A stretch of 64,000 nucleotides of DNA from positions 1,984,001-2,048,000 of the forward strand of contig NZ_CP194041.2 in the NCBI RefSeq assembly GCF_050870875.2, given 5' to 3'. This document shows, one piece after another, positions 54,143 through 62,937 of this stretch. The DNA comes from Agarivorans sp050870875. Lineage in GTDB: Bacteria; Pseudomonadota; Gammaproteobacteria; Enterobacterales; Celerinatantimonadaceae. The notes beneath the pieces are model-generated. The model did no database searches. It had not been told where the DNA came from and saw nothing but the letters and a program-made list of their open reading frames with translations. The translations under genes and the position numbers were made by a program. Position 1 is the first letter of the stretch; every line of letters starts with the position of its first letter.

Positions 54143-55099
54143 TTAGCGCGAGAAATGCTGTTTACTAAATTCAACACGTTCTATGGCGGAACGTTTGAGA
54201 CCTTGTTTGGCTTGTTCTTCAACCAGCTTCAAACGAGGTAAAATGCCTTCACCGTTGGCGATTTGGATGGCTAAGCCTGGGCGAGCATTCAGCTCGAGCA
54301 ACATCGGTCCATCAGACTTATCTAGAACCATATCCGTTCCCAAGTAACCCATTCCAGACATTTCGTAGCAGCTGGATGCCAGTTCTAGCAAGCGTTGCCA
54401 ATGAGGAACTATCAGCTCTTTTAAGGGCCGATCGGTATCGGGGTGGACTTCGACTGGGCGATCAAACTGTACTGCGTGCAAGGCGCGACCGCTGCCTATA
54501 TCGATACCGACGCCTACGGCACCTTGGTGTAAGTTGGCTTTGCCATCGGAAGCGGCAGTTGATAGGCGCATCATAGCCATCACAGGGTAGCCCTGAAAAA
54601 CGATGACTCGTACATCGGGGACGCCTTCAAAACTAAAGCCTTCAAAACAGGAATCAAACTCGATTAAGGCTTCAATTACCGCTACATCTGGGCTACCTCC
54701 TAAGGAAAATAAGCCTGCCAGGATGTTTGAGCAGTGTCGTTTTATATCTTCATCATGGCTAGGAGCTCCACTGGGCTTATAAAACACCCCAGATTTTTGT
54801 TTGGTGATCACCAAAATACCTTTGCCACCAGAGCCTTTAGCAGGCTTGATGACAAATCCTGAGTGTTTGCGTAACATCGGAATAATGGAGCGAATATCAT
54901 GTTGGGTACGTACTACACCAATCAGAGCAGGGATGGTGACGTTATCCCGCTGAGCGATAATTTTGGTCTTAAGTTTGTTGTCCACCAGCGGAAAAAGTTT
55001 ACGTGGATTATAACGGCTAATATATCCGGTATTTCGCTGGTTCATGCCCATAATACCTTTACGAGCAAGGGCAAATGGACTGCAAAATTGATTAAACAT
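54143..55099 (-). CDS. Alpha-L-glutamate ligase-like protein (RimK-type ATP-grasp)
   Basis: A 318-residue ATP-grasp ligase of the RimK-related group. The ATP-binding loop is KPAKGSGGKGILVI, and the metal-binding end of the active site is LLELNARPGLAIQIANGEG. Such enzymes form amide bonds between amino acids or peptides; the substrate of this subgroup is not established. It is soluble and presumably cytosolic. The ATG overlaps the stop of the transglutaminase-7TM gene (TGATG). It is the third gene of a three-gene operon and the last to be translated. Confidence 0.85.
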   Translation of the reverse strand: MFNQFCSPFALARKGIMGMNQRNTGYISRYNPRKLFPLVDNKLKTKIIAQRDNVTIPALIGVVRTQHDIRSIIPMLRKHSGFVIKPAKGSGGKGILVITKQKSGVFYKPSGAPSHDEDIKRHCSNILAGLFSLGGSPDVAVIEALIEFDSCFEGFSFEGVPDVRVIVFQGYPVMAMMRLSTAASDGKANLHQGAVGVGIDIGSGRALHAVQFDRPVEVHPDTDRPLKELIVPHWQRLLELASSCYEMSGMGYLGTDMVLDKSDGPMLLELNARPGLAIQIANGEGILPRLKLVEEQAKQGLKRSAIERVEFSKQHFSR

Positions 55100-56622
55100 C
55101 AGTCCTCCCTATCAGCCAATGGTTTGAAGCGACGTAATTCCAATAAGCGATATCCAGTGTAATTTCCTAAAATGAGGATAATGCCAAGAACGATAAATTG
55201 AATACCCATGAAGTTAAAGGTTAAGTGGCGTACATATTCGTTGTTCATTGCTAGGAACGCGAGTACCGCAACTAATAAGCTCCCACCGCCTTGTAGTACA
55301 ACTTCTTTAGGACCTTCTTCTTCCCATAACACCGACATCCGTTCAATCGTCCAAGATAAAATAATCATTGGGAAGAAGGTGATTTTTAAACCTTCGGTCA
55401 ATCCAACTTTAAAACTAATCACACTAAATATTGAAATAATACCAATCACGGTAATAATGACCGCCGATATTCGCGAGACCAGCAGTAGGTTAAGGTGAGA
55501 TAAATACCCGCGGATGATTAAACCAGTCCCAACTACCAATAAAAAGCCGATTAAACCGGTGATTAATGAGGTTTGCATAAAGGCCATTGCAATCAGTACG
55601 GGCATAAAAGTACCCGAGGTCTTTAAACCGACTAAAACTCGAAGCAATACCACAATCAGCACCCCAATTGGGATTAATAAAATCCCCTTAAATAGGGCTT
55701 GTTCTTCCAAGGGTAAGCTGTCGATAGAGAAATTAAGGAAATCAGCCTCGCTAATTTTCGGTGCAACTGCAGATTGAGCGCTTTGTTCAACCAGCAACAT
55801 CGAAAAGCTGACCCGCGAATTTTGCGCTCCGATGACTTCTAGTAAGCTGTTACCGTTATACTCCCACAATAAAGTATTCTCGGGACGACCTTGGGTCCCA
55901 GTGTTTAAGTCGAATATTTGCCAATTATTTTCGTCTTTAAATACCTGGATGTATTCGGTAATTGTTTGCCTGCGTCGCCCATCTTCGAGATGCAAGCCCC
56001 TTACAATTCGTGCAGGGACATCGGCATTATTTAACAAATCTACAATTAGGCGATTTTTGGGTTTGTAATCTAAGATGAGGCCAGTATTTTGGTTGCTACT
56101 GGCTGCGTCGATAGTCAGCGCTTTGATGAGTTCTCGTGCAAAGCTATAAGCATCTGCAGAGACTTCTTTTGCCTGCTTTGCTAAATGGTTAGCCGCGGTA
56201 AAGTAGGGTTCGGGATACTCGGTAAATAGAGTCTCGGGCATTTGACTTTGGTAGGTATCACCAGCCTTTGGATCCACTAAGAAGTCTACTTTGTAATACA
56301 TTTCTTGATGACCGTTGGCTTGTCGCTTGGTCCAGATCGCGCGAGGGTTGTTTTGCTCATTCACAAAAGACAAGCCGTAAGCTAATGAAGCCGTTGATTC
56401 ATGGATCCGAGTGTAACCTTGCTGAGTTTGAGGTAGGGCTAGTACGGCTTCAACGCTATCGCCTTTAGCATCAAACTCAACCTTTGCTTCAATTGACCAT
56501 ATTTGGCGTTTCTCTCCTGGAAACCAAGGTACTTCAAAGCTGATATGTCGATAGAAGGTCATGCTGATCCCTAGCAGCATACACAGAGTGACGATGAGGT
56601 AAAAAATATGACGAGAACTCAT
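55099..56622 (-). CDS. Inactive transglutaminase / 7TM membrane protein (UUP1 family)
   Basis: A 507-residue protein with an N-terminal membrane helix (about residues 5-24), a periplasmic transglutaminase-like domain (about 28-290) and a C-terminal block of about seven membrane helices (about 310-495, starting LFKGILLIPIGVLIVVLLRV). The transglutaminase region keeps the fold signature (VDLLNNADVPARIVRGLHLE ... EYIQVF ... WQIFDLNTG), but the cysteine and histidine of the active triad are missing, hence inactive and probably peptide-binding. It starts five bases after the retropepsin gene and overlaps the ligase gene by one base. Confidence 0.85.
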   Translation of the reverse strand: MSSRHIFYLIVTLCMLLGISMTFYRHISFEVPWFPGEKRQIWSIEAKVEFDAKGDSVEAVLALPQTQQGYTRIHESTASLAYGLSFVNEQNNPRAIWTKRQANGHQEMYYKVDFLVDPKAGDTYQSQMPETLFTEYPEPYFTAANHLAKQAKEVSADAYSFARELIKALTIDAASSNQNTGLILDYKPKNRLIVDLLNNADVPARIVRGLHLEDGRRRQTITEYIQVFKDENNWQIFDLNTGTQGRPENTLLWEYNGNSLLEVIGAQNSRVSFSMLLVEQSAQSAVAPKISEADFLNFSIDSLPLEEQALFKGILLIPIGVLIVVLLRVLVGLKTSGTFMPVLIAMAFMQTSLITGLIGFLLVVGTGLIIRGYLSHLNLLLVSRISAVIITVIGIISIFSVISFKVGLTEGLKITFFPMIILSWTIERMSVLWEEEGPKEVVLQGGGSLLVAVLAFLAMNNEYVRHLTFNFMGIQFIVLGIILILGNYTGYRLLELRRFKPLADRED

Positions 56623-56627
56623 GTAAG

Positions 56628-57344
56628 TTAATCCTTAAAAGTCGGCTTTGGCTGGCTAAACTTGTGACTGATATCAACGACTGAAATGTCTTTCAAGAAG
56701 CTTCGTCCAAGTAATACCGGATAACTTAGATGAGAGCGATCGCTTAGGGTAAACTGCACTTTTTCGGAAATTGGCCCCAGTTTGACTAACATCGATACAA
56801 CGGGGCGTTTCTCAGCGCTATTGCTGGACGATTGAATCACTTCTGCAGTTCTAATTACTGGACGCTCAATCATGATATCTTGTTTAATTGTGTCATGGCG
56901 AAGGTTGAAACGAACCCAGTTTTTCCCATCACGTTCAAATTTTACGATATCGACAGCATTGAGAGAGGAAGTTGCAGCGCCAGTGTCGATCCGCGCTTGA
57001 AAGGCCATTTTTTGATGCTCGAGGCTGACCCATTCTGTTTCACCGATTACAGTTTTATTACCCAGTTGGTAGCGACTGATATTGCTGCAACTTGGTTTTG
57101 TTTGGGGTTCGCTGATAATTACCGGAGCGGGGGTGATCTCGGAAACTTTTTGTTCGAGTTGTTTAAAATGTTGCTCTTGCTTCAACAATTGACCATTGAT
57201 GGCTTCACATTGGCTTAATATCGTGGTTTGTTGCTGACTGAGCTGGCTTAACTGTTGTGTTAGTTGTTCAGCTTGTTGGTTCGGTTGCTGAATCGCACAA
57301 GCGGTGAGAGCGAGTGAAAATGAAATTACGGAAAGCTTTTTCAT
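56628..57344 (-). CDS. Retropepsin-like lipoprotein (ATP-dependent zinc protease family name)
   Basis: A 238-residue lipoprotein. The lipobox LTAC places the lipidated cysteine at residue 16, and the following Ala favours outer-membrane sorting. A Gln-rich coiled coil (about 20-70) leads to a domain of the family often named ATP-dependent zinc protease or RimK/LysX-related. The visible motif is that of a retroviral-type aspartic protease: RIDTGAATSSLNA with Asp120, then VLLGRSFLKDISV. It should act as a dimer in the periplasm. It is the first gene of the operon with the transglutaminase-7TM and ATP-grasp genes. Confidence 0.85.
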   Translation of the reverse strand: MKKLSVISFSLALTACAIQQPNQQAEQLTQQLSQLSQQQTTILSQCEAINGQLLKQEQHFKQLEQKVSEITPAPVIISEPQTKPSCSNISRYQLGNKTVIGETEWVSLEHQKMAFQARIDTGAATSSLNAVDIVKFERDGKNWVRFNLRHDTIKQDIMIERPVIRTAEVIQSSSNSAEKRPVVSMLVKLGPISEKVQFTLSDRSHLSYPVLLGRSFLKDISVVDISHKFSQPKPTFKD

Positions 57345-57415
57345 AGTTTGAATCCGTCGAATAAAGTAAAAATGACAGTCTAATTATTGCTTTTAGCATA
57401 GTCTAACAGCTGTTA

Positions 57416-58390
57416 TTAGTCTGGATTAATGGCAATTAAAACAGCACGTTTGGGGGCTGGTAAGCCTTCCACTGTTCTCGTTTTGTCGCTTGGATCTAGG
57501 TAGTCGTTTAAAGACTCATGAGTCATCCAAGGTGTGCTGCGTTGCTCATCGGTGGAGGTGATGTCGATATCGACAATACGCACGTCGACAAAGCCGACTT
57601 TTTCCAACCAAAGTTTTAATGCAGCAGTACTCGGTAAAAACCAAACATTCGGCATCTTGCCATAACGACCGGCGGGAACTAGCACTTGTTGTTCATCACC
57701 ATCGATCACCAAGGTTTCAAGAACTAACTCTCCTCCAGGTTGGAGTTGTTCTTTCAGCTGGATTAGATGATCCATTGGCGAACGACGGTGGTAGAGTACT
57801 CCCATCGAGAATACAGTATCGAAGGCCTTTAATTTAGGTAGCTCTTGGATCCCCAATGGCAGCAGGTGAATGCGTTGATCGCGGTTGGCAAAATTACGAA
57901 TGGCTTCAAATTGCATCAAAAATAAAGTCGAAGGGTCGATCCCAACGACAAATTCAGCGCCATCCCCCAACATTCGCCACATGTGGTAGCCACTGCCGCA
58001 GCCTACATCGAGAACATAGCGGTGCTGAAGCGGGGATATGTGCTTGCGCAGACGTTCCCATTTCCAGTCTGAGCGCCATTCGGTGTCAATATGAATACCG
58101 TAGATATTGAAGGGTCCTTTGCGCCAAGGATGAAAGTGGCGTAATAGACTCTCAATTTTTTTTCGTTCGCCCGGTTGGATATCTTCTGCTTTACCGATAC
58201 TGACTTGGCTTGTTAGATCAATATCAGAGCTGGTTAATGTCGGGAGCTTATTGAGTACTCGCTGCCAGCGAGGAAAATCGCCGTGGGCATGTTCATTTTG
58301 CCAATCACCTAACTGGGCAGGGAGCGTATATAACCAATGCTTGAGGCGGTTTTTAGCGATAATTTGGTAGAAGTCAGAAAAATCTATCAT
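57416..58390 (-). CDS. cmoB: tRNA U34 carboxymethyltransferase CmoB
   Basis: CmoB transfers the carboxymethyl group of carboxy-SAM to 5-hydroxyuridine at position 34, giving cmo5U. The 324-residue protein starts MIDFSDFYQIIAKNRLKHWL in agreement with the family; an in-frame TTG at 58399 could add three residues. The methyltransferase motifs are VLDVGCGSGYHMWRML and FDTVFSMGVLYHRRSP. CmoA, which makes carboxy-SAM, is usually next door; here it is 3.6 kb upstream beyond three other genes. Confidence 0.95.
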   Translation of the reverse strand: MIDFSDFYQIIAKNRLKHWLYTLPAQLGDWQNEHAHGDFPRWQRVLNKLPTLTSSDIDLTSQVSIGKAEDIQPGERKKIESLLRHFHPWRKGPFNIYGIHIDTEWRSDWKWERLRKHISPLQHRYVLDVGCGSGYHMWRMLGDGAEFVVGIDPSTLFLMQFEAIRNFANRDQRIHLLPLGIQELPKLKAFDTVFSMGVLYHRRSPMDHLIQLKEQLQPGGELVLETLVIDGDEQQVLVPAGRYGKMPNVWFLPSTAALKLWLEKVGFVDVRIVDIDITSTDEQRSTPWMTHESLNDYLDPSDKTRTVEGLPAPKRAVLIAINPD

Positions 58391-58514
58391 GGAGGACAAA
58401 GGCTTGATACTGCTTAATTATTTAGTCGGTAATTATAGCAAGTTTTAGCTCAATCGGGCGAGAATTGAGCCTATAAAAGTCGATGATTTATGGTTTTTAT
58501 CAATCTTTGTTTGT

Positions 58515-59237
58515 TTATTGCGCTAAGTCTATTTTAATCCAAGCCAATCGATTTGATTTTTGATCTCCGATATAGCCGCTATCACACACTGGGATATCCT
58601 TACTCGCAATCAGCTGTTGTCCAAATTGATGTACTTTAAAGTGCTGGGCTTTGAGCCGAGCCAAGTCGGATTGCCTAAATGCTTGTTCACTGGACACAAA
58701 TAACAAGAGCGGACTGCGTTGTTGAATAAAATCATCCATCAATAGGGTTGTGAGCTGTTGTGGATGACTTAACAAGGCGCTCGCACTAGCCCAAGTTTGT
58801 TTATTAATTCGCATTAAAGCCAGGTAAGGACGAGGAGATAATGAACTCTGATTGGAGCGATAGGCTGTAAACCATTCAAAATCGCTAGTTTGCCAAAAAT
58901 AACTGAGTCTGGTATTCGGTGATTTTGTATTGTTTTGGCTGATGTTTTTATTTGGTAATAAGAAATCGTTATAGGTTTTGCTTTGTCCGTCGATACTTAG
59001 CTGGGGAAAACGATTGACCAAGGTGCTGTCATCGATTAAGGCTTTTGTTTCGGTATTTTCATTTCTCAATTGTTGTAACTGCGACTCGTAAGTACTACTG
59101 ATTGTTATGGCGGCACGAGAGCAGTCATTTGTCAGTAACGAGTCGTAGTCTAAGTGACTTATTTCTACGGCCGCTCCAACAGGAGAAATACAGCAAATCA
59201 CGGCTGTTAAAAGTAGTTTTCTGCTAAAGTTATTCAT
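58515..59237 (-). CDS. Secreted protein of unknown function
   Basis: A 240-residue protein with a likely signal peptide at the chosen start (MNNFSRKLLLTAVICCISPV, then GAAVE); the open frame reaches back 15 residues further to 59282. I do not recognise a family. It has two cysteines after the signal (NDCSRAA near the N-terminus and IPVCDSG near the C-terminus) that could form one disulphide bond, and no membrane helix. It lies between cmoB and a divergent chemoreceptor gene, part of the block separating cmoA from cmoB. A periplasmic partner of the chemoreceptor is possible but unsupported. Confidence 0.65.
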   Translation of the reverse strand: MNNFSRKLLLTAVICCISPVGAAVEISHLDYDSLLTNDCSRAAITISSTYESQLQQLRNENTETKALIDDSTLVNRFPQLSIDGQSKTYNDFLLPNKNISQNNTKSPNTRLSYFWQTSDFEWFTAYRSNQSSLSPRPYLALMRINKQTWASASALLSHPQQLTTLLMDDFIQQRSPLLLFVSSEQAFRQSDLARLKAQHFKVHQFGQQLIASKDIPVCDSGYIGDQKSNRLAWIKIDLAQ

Positions 59238-59360
59238 AAATCGAGATAATTTGTAAACGTAAGTAAAGACCAACATTAACATAAATTTGCCTCTTGGTTG
59301 TTGGCTTTATATGTCCATTCTATAGATAAGACTGCTAGGTTCGTAAAAGGAAAAACAATA

Positions 59361-61226
59361 ATGGGTAATTTGTCAATTAAGAAGCGCCTGATATTAACGG
59401 TGTTGATATTACTAGCGGTATTAAGTGGTTTTCAAGCTTGGTTTCAGGCTAGAAATTTATCAGAGGAAACTCGAGCCGATATTGCGAGTGATGCCAAGCA
59501 GTTGGCTCAGGCTGCCAGTGACCAAGTGAGCTTATGGTTTGACTCTAAATTGGCGGTTGCGAAAGCGATGTCGGTCAAACCGAGTTCTAAAGAGTTTTTG
59601 TCCTATTTGGTTCAAGCGAAGCAAAGTGGTGATTTCCTATATTTTTACTTTGGCAGTGAGCAAGGTGAAATGACGATGAATGACCCGAATGACACTTTAC
59701 CCGAGGGTTACGATCCTCGTACCAGACCTTGGTATAAAGGTGCGCAGAGTAACGGATCATATATTTCTGAACCTTATGTTGATGTCACTTCGGGGTCGAT
59801 GGTGATCTCGGTTGCTCAAAGAGTCGCTGGGGGGGTATATGCGGGCGACTTGAGTTTAGATGTGGTCACTCAGCGAGTGCTTAATTTAGCTAATAAACAA
59901 GTTTATCCGGTCATTGTGAATACCCAAGGCTCAATCATTATTCATTCGGATAAAAACTTGGTTCTTAAGAATGTCTCAGAACTTTCTGCAGATATGAATG
60001 CGAACTTTTTGGCTCAGGAAGCACGTAATGCGCACATGAGCGAGTTGCAGGTTAATGGGAAAGACAGTTTTGTTAGTGTGACGACAATTAGTGGCACCGA
60101 TTGGTACTTATTATTTGTTTATGATAAACAGCAAGCGATGGCGCCAGTTGTCGATATGGTGAAAAGTTCGGTCATATTTGCAGTGGTTTTATTTGTCCTT
60201 GTGGCTTTGGTTATGTTTAAGGTAATTACCGTCATGTTGAAGCCAATCCAAGTCCTCGGGGACGCTATCCAAGATCTTTCTTCTGGCGATGGTGATTTAA
60301 CCAAGCGTATTAACTTACAACGCAGTGATGAAATTGGTGCACTTGCCGAGGGCGTTGATCGGTTCATTGAGCAGTTACATGACTTAATGATAGAGATTTC
60401 TGAGGACGCTGATCATCTGCAACGAGCAGCGGCCTTAACCAGTAAGTCAACCGCTGAGTCGAATACCCAAATTGAGCGTCAGCAGGGTGAGGTGACCCAA
60501 GTGGCTACTGCGGTCAACGAGATGGCTGCGACGGCCAATGAAGTGGCAAATAATGCGGAGCAAACGGCCGAAGCGGCTCGACAATCAGCCGATTCTTGTG
60601 CACAAGGTAAAGTTTTGATCGGTCGTAATCAGCAGCAAGTCAATAGTTTGGCTGGGCAGTTGGATGGTGCTGCAGATACCGTTCAAGAGTTGGAACGAAA
60701 CACCAAAGAAATTAGTGATATTTTAACCACGATCCAAGGTATTGCCGAGCAAACCAACTTACTTGCGTTGAATGCTGCTATCGAAGCCGCGCGAGCCGGT
60801 GAGCAAGGTCGAGGATTTGCGGTTGTTGCTGATGAAGTTCGTCATCTATCTCAACGAACTCAAAGCTCTACTGAAGAAATTAAAGCGATGTTGGAGCGTT
60901 TACAAAGTAACACCCAAAGCACCGTACAAACCATGGACGAAAGTCAGCAGTTAGTCAGAATTAGTGTTGAGGAAGCGACCAAAGCTGCAGAAATGCTAGA
61001 AAATATCACCAGCTCGATTACTCATATTAGTGATATGGCGACCCAGATTTCTAGTGCTGCCGAAGAGCAGCGTGCGGTTACTGAAGAAGTTGGGCGAAAT
61101 ACTCAAGGGATCCAAGATGCTTCCCTTGAGTTAGCCGAACAAGCTTCCGGAAGCTCTAAACGTGCGACAGAGTTGGATGCTATTGCCGACAAGTTGCACA
61201 AAGAAGTGAGTGCTTTCAAAATCTAA
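59361..61226 (+). CDS. Methyl-accepting chemotaxis protein with Cache sensor
   Basis: A 621-residue chemoreceptor. Residues about 9-25 and 270-295 are membrane helices enclosing a periplasmic Cache-type ligand-binding domain (with GYDPRTRPWYKGAQ and DVTSGSMVISVAQRV, as in double-Cache receptors). A HAMP domain follows (about 297-350, LKPIQVLGDAIQDLSSGDGD), then the signalling helices with the hairpin tip EQTNLLALNAAIEAARAGEQ and GRGFAVVADEVRHL. The open frame begins at 59298, but the ATG at 59361 after AAAAGGAAAAA is the natural start. No C-terminal CheR-binding pentapeptide is present. The ligand is not predictable here. Confidence 0.93.
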   Translation: MGNLSIKKRLILTVLILLAVLSGFQAWFQARNLSEETRADIASDAKQLAQAASDQVSLWFDSKLAVAKAMSVKPSSKEFLSYLVQAKQSGDFLYFYFGSEQGEMTMNDPNDTLPEGYDPRTRPWYKGAQSNGSYISEPYVDVTSGSMVISVAQRVAGGVYAGDLSLDVVTQRVLNLANKQVYPVIVNTQGSIIIHSDKNLVLKNVSELSADMNANFLAQEARNAHMSELQVNGKDSFVSVTTISGTDWYLLFVYDKQQAMAPVVDMVKSSVIFAVVLFVLVALVMFKVITVMLKPIQVLGDAIQDLSSGDGDLTKRINLQRSDEIGALAEGVDRFIEQLHDLMIEISEDADHLQRAAALTSKSTAESNTQIERQQGEVTQVATAVNEMAATANEVANNAEQTAEAARQSADSCAQGKVLIGRNQQQVNSLAGQLDGAADTVQELERNTKEISDILTTIQGIAEQTNLLALNAAIEAARAGEQGRGFAVVADEVRHLSQRTQSSTEEIKAMLERLQSNTQSTVQTMDESQQLVRISVEEATKAAEMLENITSSITHISDMATQISSAAEEQRAVTEEVGRNTQGIQDASLELAEQASGSSKRATELDAIADKLHKEVSAFKI

Positions 61227-61260
61227 GCTTATAGTGGCTTATTGAGTATGAATGCTGATG

Positions 61261-61288
61261 AAAAACCGATCAATGCATCGGTTTTTTT
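61261..61288 (+). terminator. Terminator after the chemoreceptor gene
   Basis: AAAAACCGAT, loop CAATGC, ATCGGTTTTT plus further T: a ten-pair stem with a T tract 34 bases after the stop. Confidence 0.9.
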
Positions 61289-61504
61289 ATTGACCATGTG
61301 ACACTTTGCGTCTGTAGAACGTTGATGGTCAATTGTTGTCATTCTTCCTTGCGTTAAAGGCCAAACCAGCTGTGGTGCGATTATTTTTTACTCGTCGAAA
61401 TGAATTGTTCACTGATGAATTTGGTATTGCTCTTAGTGGCTGTGTCATAATGCACTTGCTAGCAAGCAGTAATAATGTGACCAAAATTTTAAGGAATCGA
61501 GTTG

Positions 61505-61924
61505 ATGAGTTACGACGATAATAATATTTTTGCGAAAATAATTCGCGGAGAAATGGATTGTTTAAAAGTCTACGAAGACCAACATACTTTGGCATTTATG
61601 GATATCATGCCACAAGCCGATGGACACACATTAGTATTACCTAAAGAGTCCGCAGAAACACTGTTTGAGCTTTCAGATGAAGGCGCTGCTGCGACCATCA
61701 AAACAGTTAAAAAAGTAGCCTCGGCGGTTAAGCAAGTGATGCAGGCTGAAGGCATCAGCCTCGTCCAGTTTAATGGAGAGGCTGCAGGGCAGACTGTGCC
61801 GCATTTACATTTTCATATTATTCCTGGCTCACTCTCGGCGGCACGTAGTCACGCACGAACGGTGGTTGATAGTGACACTCTTAAACCTATTGCGGAAAAA
61901 ATTGCGGCTTTGCTCGCCAATTAA
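61505..61924 (+). CDS. HIT family hydrolase
   Basis: A 139-residue protein of the histidine-triad nucleotide-binding family. The triad reads HLHFHIIPG near residue 99, with the N-terminal DNNIFAKIIRGEMDCLKVYE and FMDIMPQADGHTLVLPK segments typical of the group. Such enzymes hydrolyse nucleoside phosphoramidates or similar nucleotides; the natural substrate is not known. The ATG at 61505 is favoured over a TTG just before it, with TAAGGA upstream. It converges with cmoA. Confidence 0.92.
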   Translation: MSYDDNNIFAKIIRGEMDCLKVYEDQHTLAFMDIMPQADGHTLVLPKESAETLFELSDEGAAATIKTVKKVASAVKQVMQAEGISLVQFNGEAAGQTVPHLHFHIIPGSLSAARSHARTVVDSDTLKPIAEKIAALLAN

Positions 61925-61957
61925 TAGTATGAGAGGGAGCGGGCGGGTGACGCTCGC

Positions 61958-62686
61958 CTATTTAATCGCGACTAAAGAACCAAAGTTAAAACATTGGAAC
62001 CACAACTCACTGGCACTAAAGCCTGCGTCTTTAAAGCGTTGTTTGTGTTGAGCAATGGTATCAGGGACTAAGACATTGTCTAAAGAACTGCGCTTTTGGC
62101 TAATTTCTAACTCGCTGTAGCCATTTGCGCGTTTAAAATCTATGTGTAATTCGCTAATTAGTTCTTGTACTGCTGGCTCCGCAAAAAGAAACTTTTCACT
62201 CAGTACCAATAAACCACCTTTCAGCATACCTTGATAAATTTTTTTGAGCAGTGTTAAACGTTGCTCGGGCGCAATAAATTGCAGGGTGAAGTTAAGCACT
62301 ACCATTGATGCGTTGCTGATCTCAACATCGTTGATGTCTTCACAGATGACACTGACCGAAGTCTCGGCGCGAAATGCATCTAAGTGTTTCTGGCAGCGTT
62401 CGACCATTGCTGGTGAGTTGTCTACTGCGATAATATTTACATTTTTTTGCGTCACGGCACGCCGCATCGCCAGGCTAGCCGCCCCCAACGAACAGCCTAG
62501 ATCATAGATATTGCTATTGGCTTGATGAAATTGACCACAGAGGTGGCCTATGGTTGAGATAATGTTGCTGTAACCCGGTACCGAGCGTTGGATCATATCA
62601 GGGAAAACTTCAGCGACTTGTTCGTCGAAGCGAAATTCTCCAAGTTGGGTTATGGGTTGTGAAAATAGTTTATCTTTGCCTTGCAT
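61958..62686 (-). CDS. cmoA: Carboxy-S-adenosyl-L-methionine synthase CmoA
   Basis: CmoA converts S-adenosylmethionine and prephenate to carboxy-SAM, the donor used by CmoB for cmo5U34. The 242-residue product has the N-terminal DKLFSQPITQLGEFRFDEQV, the SAM-binding YDLGCSLGAASLAMRRAV and the VVLNFTLQFIAPEQRL segment. It is divergent from aspS. Its partner cmoB lies 3.6 kb downstream on the same strand instead of directly behind it. Confidence 0.95.
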   Translation of the reverse strand: MQGKDKLFSQPITQLGEFRFDEQVAEVFPDMIQRSVPGYSNIISTIGHLCGQFHQANSNIYDLGCSLGAASLAMRRAVTQKNVNIIAVDNSPAMVERCQKHLDAFRAETSVSVICEDINDVEISNASMVVLNFTLQFIAPEQRLTLLKKIYQGMLKGGLLVLSEKFLFAEPAVQELISELHIDFKRANGYSELEISQKRSSLDNVLVPDTIAQHKQRFKDAGFSASELWFQCFNFGSLVAIK

Positions 62687-62815
62687 GGCGGCTTCTCGTA
62701 CCAGTAATAATGAAAAGATGGCTTAAAGCATCACTTGGCGCGCATTGTAACCAGCTAATCGTGGCTTGTCTTTGTCAAATATAGCTTTTAGTAAAGATTT
62801 ATTACGGTCTATCTA

Positions 62816-62845
62816 TTCTTATTTACGGCAGATTTCCTTTATACT
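62816..62845 (+). promoter_or_regulatory. Candidate promoter of aspS
   Basis: TTCTTA (62816-62821) and TATACT (62840-62845), 18 bases apart, lie about 95 bases before the aspS ATG in the divergent cmoA/aspS region. The -10 element is good and the -35 weak. Confidence 0.35.
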
Positions 62846-62937
62846 ATCGCCTTTTCTCTCGGTGACAGTTAATTTTGTAGCTGTTATTGGAGTAGAATAC
62901 TCGCTGAATTTTTAAAACGTAAAACGGGAAAGGCCAA

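Noticed and set aside
61333..61521. 62-residue frame before the HIT gene
   Set aside because: It overlaps the HIT start and promoter region, has no ribosome site and no family resemblance.
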